From Flavobacterium sp. (lineage in GTDB: Bacteria; Bacteroidota; Bacteroidia; Flavobacteriales; Flavobacteriaceae), in the NCBI GenBank assembly GCA_030152225.1, contig JASLHL010000223.1, positions 1 through 18,694 of the forward strand: a stretch of DNA of 18,694 nt. The letters run 5' to 3'. Each line of letters opens with the position of its first letter. Position 1 is the stretch's first letter. The translations under genes were made by a program, and so were the position numbers. Shown piece after piece: positions 12,611 to 18,694 of this stretch. The notes beneath the pieces were generated by a model, which saw nothing but the letters and a program-made list of their open reading frames with translations, ran no database searches and had not been told where the DNA came from.

Positions 12611-14992
12611 TTATTTTATCCTTTTTCCATAATAATTTGTCAATACGGTAACAAAGCTAATAATAGTAAACGTACTGATTGGCATTAAGATAGCAGCCAG
12701 CAAAGGCGACATCATATTCATGATAGACACTGTTATTCCAATGACATTATACGTTAATGCCAGTACATAACTAAGTTTAATCACTTTAACAGATTGTTTA
12801 GAAAAAACTAAATAACTGAGCAAACGATCAAAAACACTCGCATCTAAAATGGCATCACTTGCTGGTGTAAACACATTGACATTCTCTGAGACAGATACCC
12901 CAACATTACTTTGGGCTAAAGCGCCTGCATCATTTAATCCATCTCCAATCATCATCACATTACCGCCTTGTTGTTGCAAGGCCTTGACATATTCTAATTT
13001 TTCTTCGGGCTTTTGGTTAAAAGCCAGTGCAGTATCTGCTGGTAAAATTGCTTCTAGGTAGGCTTTTTCTCCTTCGTTATCTCCTGAGAGAATACTCAAG
13101 TTGTACTGGTGTTTACGCAAGTTTTTGAAAAGCGTTTCCAAACCAGGACGATAGTGATTCTCAAAGATAAACTTGCCGAAATATTGCCCATCAATAGCGA
13201 TGTGTACTGCTGTTTCATTTATTTTACTTTCAGTCGTTGCTTGCACTAAAGCCGCAGAACCTATTTTATATACTTTTCCATTAATCTCTCCTATGATTCC
13301 CTTTCCGGCCAACTCTTCAAACTGCGTCGGTTTACGCACTACTTTAGCATGTAAAAACGCATACAGTTTGCGGCTTAGTGGGTGATTGGAAGCACGTACT
13401 ATGTTCTTAATGTCAGTTTGTTGTTCTTTGGTCAGTTCCAAACCGTCATACTGAATCCCAGACTGTGCATTGGTTGTAATAGTACCCGTTTTATCAAAAA
13501 CCAGCGTATCTACTTTGGCCATTTGCTCTACGACTGTTACATTTTTGAGGAAAAACTTTTTGCGCCCTAAAATGCGAATAGCATTCCCCAACGTAAAAGG
13601 AGCTGTCAGTGCTAAAGCACAAGGACAAGCCACAATTAAAATGGCTGTAACGACGTTAAATGCGCTATTGAGATCTACAAAAGCCCAACCTAAAAAGGCC
13701 AAAACCGAAATGGTTAATAGAGCTGGTGTAAAGTAGTGACTAACGGTATCCGTAATGGTTTTGTATTTTAAGTCGACGCGTTTCTGGAACACTTCATTAC
13801 TCCACAACTGGGTCAAATAACTTTGAGATACTTTATTAATTGCTTCTACCTCTACGGCATCTCCCATTTGCTTACCTCCAGCAAAGAGTTTATCACCTGA
13901 TTTTTTCTCTACGGGAATAGCTTCTCCTGTTACAAAGCTGTAATCAACATACGCGCGTTCAGACAACAGAATAGCATCCACAGGCAATAATTCTTGATTG
14001 CGAATCAAAAGGCGATCGCCTTGTTCTACTTCATACACCTGAATAGGCTCCTCTACGCCGTCTTTACCCAACTTGGTAATCGCAATAGGGAAATACGATT
14101 TATAATCGCGCTCAAAGGACAAAAAGTTATAGGTGCGTTGTTGAAATAGTTTTCCCAATAGCATAAAGAACACCAACATCGTCATACTGTCAAAGAACCC
14201 CGGTCCTAAATCGAAAACAATATCTACTGTACTTCGAATAAACATGACGATAATCCCCAAAGACATCGGAATGTCAATGGTGTAATTTTTCGTTTTTATT
14301 CCCGTCCAAGCCGCTTTGTGATACGGAGAGGCCGAGTAGAAAAACACAGGCAAAGACAAAAACAAGATCAACCAGCGGAAGAAACTCTTGTATTGCTCCA
14401 TCCAAACGTCATCAATATTGAAATACTCTGGAAAAGACAACATCATCACATTGCCATAACAAAAAAAAGCAACCCCTATTTTATAGATCAAACTGCGATC
14501 GATACTATTGGGTTTTTCCTCATAGTTTTTCAAACTGATATACGGTTCATAACCGATGCGACAGAGCAACAAAACAATTTCCTTTAAATCAATGTTTTCT
14601 GTATTGTATGTAATGGTTGCTTTTTTTTCTGGGAAGTTGACCAAAACGCGATAAACACCAGCATTTAACTTGTGTAAGTTCTCTAAAATCCAAATACAAG
14701 AGCTACAGTGAATATGGGGAATATACAAGGAAACAATAGCCGTTGTCCCCTCGTTAAACTCCAGTAGTTTTTCTACAATATCAGGATTGGTTAAGAAATC
14801 GTATTTCCCTTGCACATCTTCAGGAGTGGCTCCCGGTGTTGATTCAAGGTCATAATAACAGGTTAAATCGTTTTCATTAAAGATTTCGTAGACGGTTTTA
14901 CAACCGTTACAACAAAACATTTTTTCATCGTAGTCTATACGATTAAATGCAGTAACACTGTTACCACAATGAAAACACGCTTTTTTCTCCAT
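12611..14992 (-). CDS. ccoI: CcoI (FixI) copper-transporting P1B-type ATPase
   Basis: A 793 aa inner-membrane ATPase that supplies copper for the CuB centre of CcoN. In order: an N-terminal cysteine-rich segment CFHCG (6-10) and FCCNGC (26-31), a heavy-metal-associated domain with HCSSC (95-99), membrane helices from about 167, the actuator motif TGEAIP (355-360), the ion-binding CPC (456-458) in the membrane, the phosphorylation site DKTGT (500-504), the HP motif (537-538) and the hinge GDGLND (683-688), then two C-terminal helices. All catalytic residues are present. Generic copper exporters lack the extra N-terminal CxxC plus CCxxC segment, which is typical of CcoI. It is divergent from the Crp/Fnr regulator, with an FNR-like site between them. 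Transcription may continue into ccoS 85 bp downstream. Confidence 0.96.
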   Translation of the reverse strand: MEKKACFHCGNSVTAFNRIDYDEKMFCCNGCKTVYEIFNENDLTCYYDLESTPGATPEDVQGKYDFLTNPDIVEKLLEFNEGTTAIVSLYIPHIHCSSCIWILENLHKLNAGVYRVLVNFPEKKATITYNTENIDLKEIVLLLCRIGYEPYISLKNYEEKPNSIDRSLIYKIGVAFFCYGNVMMLSFPEYFNIDDVWMEQYKSFFRWLILFLSLPVFFYSASPYHKAAWTGIKTKNYTIDIPMSLGIIVMFIRSTVDIVFDLGPGFFDSMTMLVFFMLLGKLFQQRTYNFLSFERDYKSYFPIAITKLGKDGVEEPIQVYEVEQGDRLLIRNQELLPVDAILLSERAYVDYSFVTGEAIPVEKKSGDKLFAGGKQMGDAVEVEAINKVSQSYLTQLWSNEVFQKRVDLKYKTITDTVSHYFTPALLTISVLAFLGWAFVDLNSAFNVVTAILIVACPCALALTAPFTLGNAIRILGRKKFFLKNVTVVEQMAKVDTLVFDKTGTITTNAQSGIQYDGLELTKEQQTDIKNIVRASNHPLSRKLYAFLHAKVVRKPTQFEELAGKGIIGEINGKVYKIGSAALVQATTESKINETAVHIAIDGQYFGKFIFENHYRPGLETLFKNLRKHQYNLSILSGDNEGEKAYLEAILPADTALAFNQKPEEKLEYVKALQQQGGNVMMIGDGLNDAGALAQSNVGVSVSENVNVFTPASDAILDASVFDRLLSYLVFSKQSVKVIKLSYVLALTYNVIGITVSIMNMMSPLLAAILMPISTFTIISFVTVLTNYYGKRIK

Positions 14993-15015
14993 AAAATTTG
15001 CTCATTTACCTTGTA

Positions 15016-15059
15016 CAAAGGTCTTAGTTAATTCTCCTAAAATTTATGACATTTATCAG
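15016..15059 (-). promoter_or_regulatory. FNR-like site and promoter of ccoI
   Basis: ATGAC-ATTT-ATCAG at 15046-15059 (centre 15052.5) fits the TGA-N6-TCA core, 7 of 10 to the FNR consensus. On the minus strand a -7-like box GACCTTTG (15016-15023, one fixed position off) has its last base 36.5 bp from the palindrome centre, identical to the ccoS promoter. The same palindrome sits near -30 of the divergent regulator promoter, where binding would be expected to repress. Confidence 0.6.
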
Positions 15060-15069
15060 TAAATAGCAC

Positions 15070-15077
15070 TATCTTTG
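15070..15077 (+). promoter_or_regulatory. -7 box of the Crp/Fnr regulator gene
   Basis: TATCTTTG, a perfect TAnnTTTG match. Transcription would begin near 15082-15084, downstream of the ATG at 15080, which argues that translation begins at 15122. There is no TTG at the expected -33 spacing; that position is covered by the FNR-like palindrome, suggesting autoregulation. Confidence 0.6.
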
Positions 15078-15121
15078 CAATGGTATTTTCACCATTTGCA
15101 TTAAAAATAGTATATTCAGGT

Positions 15122-15805
15122 ATGGGACGATGTGAGCAATGTATGATTAGAGAATTTAGTTCTCTAAAAGCTTTAACTAGAGAGGAGTTACTAGCTATTT
15201 CTGAAACAAAAACCCACTTTATCATTAAAAAAGGAGAAAACATATTCTCTGAGGGGGAGAGTTTGAATGGCGTTTATTGTATCAAAGAGGGATTCTGTAA
15301 ATTGACGAAGTTAAATTCCAATGGCAAAGACTCCATTGTAAAATTAGCAAAACGAGGAGATTTACTGGGGCAGCGTTCGATTATCAATGAGGAGGCGTCC
15401 AATCTTTCTGCGACAGCTTTAGAAGATATGCAAGTGTGTTTCATTCCCAAAAAAGAAATGTTGGACAACTTCACGGACAACAATAAATTCTCTCTGTTGG
15501 TTACACGTGACATTTGTACGCATTTAAAAGATGCGGATCAAGATTTAGCCAACCAAACCCACAAAACAGTCAAAGAGCGCTTAGCCATCATGTTATTGAA
15601 GCTAGAAGACTTAGGTGGTTCTTCTGCTGAAACTCAAGCATTAAACATCAAGTTATCGCGAGAGGATTTAGCTAATATGGTTGGAACAGCAACTGAAAGC
15701 TGTATTCGTTTACTTTCTGAACTCAAAAAAGAGGGCATTATCCAGCTCAAAGGGAAAGACATTATTCTTGTTGATAAGCGCGAGCTTCGTGCATTGGCAG
15801 AATAA
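15122..15805 (+). CDS. Crp/Fnr family transcription regulator, probable activator of the cbb3 locus
   Basis: A 227 aa regulator. A cyclic-nucleotide-binding-like sensor domain (about 15-125) is followed by a dimer helix and a C-terminal winged helix-turn-helix (about 160-220) with recognition segment TATESCIRLL. Its Glu and Arg sit where FNR and CRP contact TGA half-sites. The start is placed at 15122 (MGRCEQCMIREF) rather than the in-frame ATG at 15080, because relatives begin this way and the -7 box at 15070-15077 would start the RNA after 15080. Cysteines C4, C7 and C106 align with FNR C20, C23 and C122; the position of the fourth ligand, C29, is Ser. Whether it binds an oxygen-sensitive cluster is therefore open. 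Divergence from ccoI and the three TGA-N6-TCA sites point to control of cco and peroxidase genes. Confidence 0.9.
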   Translation: MGRCEQCMIREFSSLKALTREELLAISETKTHFIIKKGENIFSEGESLNGVYCIKEGFCKLTKLNSNGKDSIVKLAKRGDLLGQRSIINEEASNLSATALEDMQVCFIPKKEMLDNFTDNNKFSLLVTRDICTHLKDADQDLANQTHKTVKERLAIMLLKLEDLGGSSAETQALNIKLSREDLANMVGTATESCIRLLSELKKEGIIQLKGKDIILVDKRELRALAE

Positions 15806-15883
15806 ATGCGAACTGTTGTTTTAATTTAATTAAATTCATCTATATTTTTATGCAAATGATGCAAAATAACTTATTTTCGCATT

Positions 15884-16906
15884 ATGAAGCATACTACTAT
15901 AGATACGTTAAAACAACTGATTAGTTCACCTGCGAAGAGCTTTACTATCATTCCCCATCGCAACCCCGATGGCGATGCTATTGGTTCTTGTTTAGGCTTA
16001 TATCATGTATTAAAAAAACTGGGACACAAAGTAGAAGTGATCTCCCCAAATGAATACCCTAATTTCTTGGCGTGGATGCCAGGTACTTCTCATATTAAGG
16101 TTTACGATTTTAATAAAACAGCTGGACAGCATATTATAAAAAACAGCGACTGTATTTTTACCTTAGATTTTAATATTCTATCGCGTACAGGCGATGAAAT
16201 GGGCGCTTTTTTAGCAACACTCTCCAATGATTTTGTTATGATTGATCACCATCAAATGCCTGGTGATTATGCTAAACTAACCTTTTCTGATACTTCTTTT
16301 GGTTCTACCTGTGAATTGCTTTATTCCCTTTTGGAGCAAATGCAATTGACAGACTTGATAGACAAAGAGACTGCTACTTGTATTTACACTGGTATTGTTA
16401 CGGATTCTGGATCATTTAGATTCCCGAAAACAACAGCCAAAACCCATCAAGTAGTTGCTGCCTTAATCGACAAAGGCATTGACAATCCCGCCATTCACCA
16501 CGCTCTTTTTGACAATAGTTCCTTCAATCGCTTACAATTGATGGGAAGAGCCTTGCAAAACTTGCATCTGATTCCCAATGCACAAGCTTCTTACTTATTT
16601 TTAAGCGATCAAGAGTTGGAAGAATTTAAACACCAAAAAGGCGATACAGAAGGGCTTGTCAATTACGGTCTTTCCATTGCTGGAATTGATTTAACCGCTT
16701 TCTTTATTGAACGTAAAGAAGAGGGAATCATCAAGATTTCCTTCCGTTCTTCTGGTACCCTCGATGTGAATCAATTGGCTCGAACGTATTTTGAAGGAGG
16801 TGGACACATCAATGCAGCAGGAGGTAAATCGACCTTATCACTAGAAGACACGATTAAACGCTATACCGAAATTGTAAACAATCACAAACAAGACTTTTAT
16901 GCTTAA
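15884..16906 (+). CDS. nrnA: DHH/DHHA1 phosphoesterase, NrnA-like nanoRNase/pAp phosphatase
   Basis: A 340 aa cytoplasmic phosphoesterase of the usual NrnA length. DHH domain motifs: HRNPDGDAIGS (25-35; H25, D29, D31), LDFN (D95), the naming motif DHH at 121-123, and TDSGSFRF (D174). The C-terminal DHHA1 domain has GGGHINAAGG (305-314), which binds the substrate. NrnA proteins degrade 2-5 nt RNA and/or dephosphorylate 3'-phosphoadenosine 5'-phosphate using Mn2+. It is the first gene of an operon with gldI, overlapping it by 8 bp. A near -7 sequence TATTTTCG at 15872-15879 lies only 4 bp from the ATG, so if used the transcript would be almost leaderless. The 78 bp gap after the regulator gene shows no clear terminator, so read-through from the regulator is possible. 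Confidence 0.92.
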   Translation: MKHTTIDTLKQLISSPAKSFTIIPHRNPDGDAIGSCLGLYHVLKKLGHKVEVISPNEYPNFLAWMPGTSHIKVYDFNKTAGQHIIKNSDCIFTLDFNILSRTGDEMGAFLATLSNDFVMIDHHQMPGDYAKLTFSDTSFGSTCELLYSLLEQMQLTDLIDKETATCIYTGIVTDSGSFRFPKTTAKTHQVVAALIDKGIDNPAIHHALFDNSSFNRLQLMGRALQNLHLIPNAQASYLFLSDQELEEFKHQKGDTEGLVNYGLSIAGIDLTAFFIERKEEGIIKISFRSSGTLDVNQLARTYFEGGGHINAAGGKSTLSLEDTIKRYTEIVNNHKQDFYA

Positions 16907-17450
16907 CCCTCGTTTTTGTTTTGCCTTGCTTGCCTTTACTTGTCTTTTGACTAGCTGTCAGGAAAAACAAGAGGCGAGAAAACCAATTTCTCAATCGAAA
17001 TCTGTTGAGACCAAACTTTCTATTGATCGCAACATCGAATTGAGAGAAAGCGAAGAAGATATCTTCACAAGATACAGAGAACACGATACAGCCAACGAAT
17101 ATTTTCATTCGAATACAGGCTTCTGGTTCGCCTATCAGCAACGAGAGGTCAAAGACTCTATTAAGCCGAAAAAAGGCGATCTTGTGCGCTATACGTACGA
17201 AATTCACAGTGTCAATGACAGTATTATTTACGCCAAAACGGATATTGGTTCTCTGACGTATAAAGTAGACGAAGAAGATATCTTACCTGTATTGAGAAGC
17301 AGTCTAAAAATGCTAAAAGCCAAGGAACAAATCAAAGTATTAACTCCTTCCAATATGGCGTATAGCTACCTAGGCGACCAGAAAGCAATTACCAAGAATC
17401 AACCTTTAATCGTAATCATCTCCTTAGAATCAATCACAAAATCTAATTAA
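16899..17450 (+). CDS. gldI: GldI-like gliding motility lipoprotein, FKBP-type peptidyl-prolyl isomerase fold
   Basis: A 183 aa lipoprotein with signal sequence ending LLTSC (C20). The C-terminal half (about 90-180) has the FKBP pattern: KKGDLVRYTYEIHSVNDSIIY, a central turn, then QIKVLTPSNMAYSYLGDQKAITKNQPLIVIISLE. The catalytic aromatic residues of true FKBPs are only partly kept, as expected for GldI. In Flavobacterium johnsoniae GldI is a lipoprotein required for gliding and probably for folding of gliding/type IX secretion components. The gene overlaps the end of nrnA by 8 bp and precedes another isomerase by 5 bp, so all three share one transcript. Presence of gldI alone does not prove that the organism glides; non-gliding relatives keep it. 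Confidence 0.88.
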   Translation: MLNPRFCFALLAFTCLLTSCQEKQEARKPISQSKSVETKLSIDRNIELRESEEDIFTRYREHDTANEYFHSNTGFWFAYQQREVKDSIKPKKGDLVRYTYEIHSVNDSIIYAKTDIGSLTYKVDEEDILPVLRSSLKMLKAKEQIKVLTPSNMAYSYLGDQKAITKNQPLIVIISLESITKSN

Positions 17451-17455
17451 TAAAA

Positions 17456-18544
17456 ATGAAAAAAATGACGAGTTTAATTTTAAGTTTAGTCGCTTTAGTG
17501 TCGGCTTGCACAACTCAGAAGTCAGATTTACCTGACGGGTTGTATGCAGACATAAAAACAAACAAGGGCAATATTATTGTTGAGTTAGCGTATGAAAAAG
17601 CACCAATTACCGTGGCTAACTTCGTGAGCTTGGCTGAGGGAAAAAACCCTTTTGTCGATGAGCAATACAAAGGAAAACAATATTTTGATGGGATTAAATT
17701 TCACCGTGTAGAAAACAATTTCGTTATCCAAGGTGGAGATCCTACAGGAACTGGTGCAGGTGGACCAGGCTATGTATTTCAAGATGAATTCTCTCCTGAA
17801 TTAACACACGATAAAGCAGGTACGTTATCCATGGCTAACAGTGGACCTTTCACCAATGGAAGTCAGTTTTTCATCACGCATAAACCTACTCCATTCTTAG
17901 ATAACAGACATTCTGTTTTCGGTTATACAGTAAAGGGAATGGATGTAGTAAATAGCATTGTAAAAGACGATGTAATCGAAAGTGTAAAAATCATTCGCCA
18001 AGGGAAAAATGCGAAAAAATTTGATGCTGTAAAAGTATTCAAAACCTACTTTGAAGAAGCAGCAAAGGAGAAAAAAGAAAAAGAAGACAACTTGAACAAA
18101 ACACAAGAAACCTATGCAACTAAATTCAAAGAGTTGAAGAGTACTGCAAAAGTGTTGGATTCTGGTTTATCTTATGTGATTGTAGAAAAAGGAGAAGGAA
18201 AAAAACCTGTAATCAGCCAAGAAGTATTTGTAGATTACGCAGGATTCTTTGAAAATGGAATGGTGTTTGACTCGAGCATTGAATCGATTTTAAAATCATT
18301 TAACATGTTTGACCAACGCAGAGCTGATATGAAAGGATACAGTCCAATTCCATTCAAATTTGGCGCTAAAACAGGTTTAATCCCTGGATTTATCGAAGGA
18401 ATTGAGCAAATGAGTTTTGGGGATACTGCTGTTATCTTTATTCCAGCTCACTTAGCTTATGGTGAACGTGGTGTAGGACCAATCCCACCTAATACAGATT
18501 TAGTATTTGAGTTGAAGTTATACGAAAATGCAGATAGAAAATAA
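17456..18544 (+). CDS. Lipoprotein with fused cyclophilin and FKBP peptidyl-prolyl isomerase domains
   Basis: A 362 aa cell-envelope folding factor. The signal ends in VSAC (C18). The cyclophilin domain (about 27-195) keeps FHRV (82-85, with the catalytic Arg84), FVIQGGDPTGTG, SQFFIT (136-141) and the FLDNRHSVFG loop. A Lys/Glu-rich coiled-coil-like linker spans about 196-230. The FKBP domain (about 235-358) has DYAGFF (260-265), FD at 271-272, LIPGFIEGIEQM (308-319) and LAYGERGVGPIPPNTDLVF (333-351), so the pocket residues Y261, F271, D272, I309, Y335 and F351 appear intact. A 25-residue insert (about 275-300) enlarges the FKBP flap. It is the last gene of the nrnA-gldI operon. Its last 37 codons are almost duplicated in the convergent gene on the other strand. 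Confidence 0.93.
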   Translation: MKKMTSLILSLVALVSACTTQKSDLPDGLYADIKTNKGNIIVELAYEKAPITVANFVSLAEGKNPFVDEQYKGKQYFDGIKFHRVENNFVIQGGDPTGTGAGGPGYVFQDEFSPELTHDKAGTLSMANSGPFTNGSQFFITHKPTPFLDNRHSVFGYTVKGMDVVNSIVKDDVIESVKIIRQGKNAKKFDAVKVFKTYFEEAAKEKKEKEDNLNKTQETYATKFKELKSTAKVLDSGLSYVIVEKGEGKKPVISQEVFVDYAGFFENGMVFDSSIESILKSFNMFDQRRADMKGYSPIPFKFGAKTGLIPGFIEGIEQMSFGDTAVIFIPAHLAYGERGVGPIPPNTDLVFELKLYENADRK

Positions 18545-18629
18545 AAAAAACCTCCGCTAAAGCGGAGGTTTTTTTTATTTTCTATCTGCATTTTCGTATA
18601 ACTTCAACTCAAATACTAAATCTGTATTA
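18490..18629. repeat. Perfect inverted repeat joining two convergent FKBP genes
   Basis: Around a centre at 18559.5, every base from 18490 to 18558 pairs with its partner from 18561 to 18629 (69 bp arms, 2-nt unpaired centre). Beyond this the arms continue with 51 of 57 pairs out to 18433 and 18686, then similarity stops abruptly. The repeat covers the last codons of both genes and the whole terminator. Confidence 0.95.
18543..18576. terminator. Bidirectional terminator between convergent isomerase genes
   Basis: CCTCCGC (18551-18557) and GCGGAGG (18562-18568) with loop TAAA, flanked by eight A and eight T. It works for both the plus-strand fused isomerase gene and the minus-strand FKBP gene, whose stop codons lie immediately at its two bases. 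Confidence 0.93.
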
Positions 18630-18694
18630 TGTGGGATAGTTCCTACACCACGTTCACCATAAGCTAAGTGAGATTTAATAAAGATAGATCTGAA
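18575..18694 (-). CDS. FKBP-type peptidyl-prolyl isomerase, C-terminal part (cut by window edge)
   Basis: On the minus strand the frame is open from the window edge to a TAA at 18575-18577 and encodes 39 residues: FRSIFIKSHLAYGERGVGTI followed by PHNTDLVFELKLYENADRK. The AYGERG segment and the final VFELKL strand are the standard FKBP C-terminus. From SHLAYG onward it is identical to the end of the neighbouring fused isomerase except P-to-T and P-to-H changes. It converges tail to tail with that gene. Whether it also carries a cyclophilin domain or a lipoprotein signal cannot be seen here. Confidence 0.9.
   Translation of the reverse strand, partial: FRSIFIKSHLAYGERGVGTIPHNTDLVFELKLYENADRK

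Noticed and set aside
15080..15121. Upstream in-frame ATG as start of the Crp/Fnr regulator
   Set aside because: The -7 box at 15070-15077 would start the RNA after this codon, and the extra 14 residues do not resemble relatives, which begin with the CxxC segment.
1..18694. CRISPR arrays, tRNA or rRNA genes, IS elements, prophage or toxin-antitoxin genes
   Set aside because: No regularly spaced repeats, cloverleaf, transposase or phage-like frames were seen on either strand.

Overview
The window reads as chromosome of a Bacteroidota member, most likely family Flavobacteriaceae. The evidence is an AT-rich genome, Bacteroidetes-type promoters (TTG, about 19-20 bp, TAnnTTTG), a gliding-motility GldI homologue, a fused CcoN-CcoO oxidase subunit and the gene neighbours of cinA. 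The overall feel is close to Myroides or Flavobacterium, but I cannot assign a genus from sequence alone. No phage, IS element, CRISPR array, tRNA or rRNA was seen.

Left region (1-3371, all minus strand): a housekeeping cluster transcribed from a good promoter at about 3186-3215. It holds a DEDDh exonuclease, a fumarylacetoacetate-hydrolase-family enzyme, a small Hpt-like helical protein and cinA. It is followed by the start of rpmB (ribosomal protein L28, cut by the window edge), which has its own promoter.

Middle region (3372-6222): a lipoprotein dihaem cytochrome c peroxidase (minus), a divergent unknown lipoprotein (plus), an unknown conserved-looking small protein (minus), several clear terminators and about 450 bp of very AT-rich non-coding DNA.

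Core region (6223-15805): a complete cbb3-type (high-affinity, microaerobic) cytochrome c oxidase locus on the minus strand. The order is ccoI, ccoS, ccoNO (fusion), ccoQ, ccoP, a strong hairpin, ccoG, ccoH/fixH and a DsbD/TauE-like membrane protein. A Crp/Fnr-family regulator is divergent from ccoI. I found three TGA-N6-TCA palindromes (FNR/Crp-like sites), one each upstream of ccoI, ccoS and the cytochrome c peroxidase gene. For the two cco promoters the centre of the palindrome lies exactly 36.5 bp from the end of the -7 box, which is the class II activator position (about -41.5). The neighbouring regulator therefore probably switches on both the oxidase and the peroxidase when oxygen falls.

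Right region (15884-18694): a plus-strand operon of nrnA-like DHH phosphoesterase, gldI and a lipoprotein that fuses cyclophilin and FKBP domains. It ends tail to tail against a second FKBP gene on the minus strand. The 3' ends of these two convergent genes, plus the terminator between them, form an inverted repeat with arms of about 126 bp (69 bp perfect), which suggests recent inverted duplication or gene conversion.
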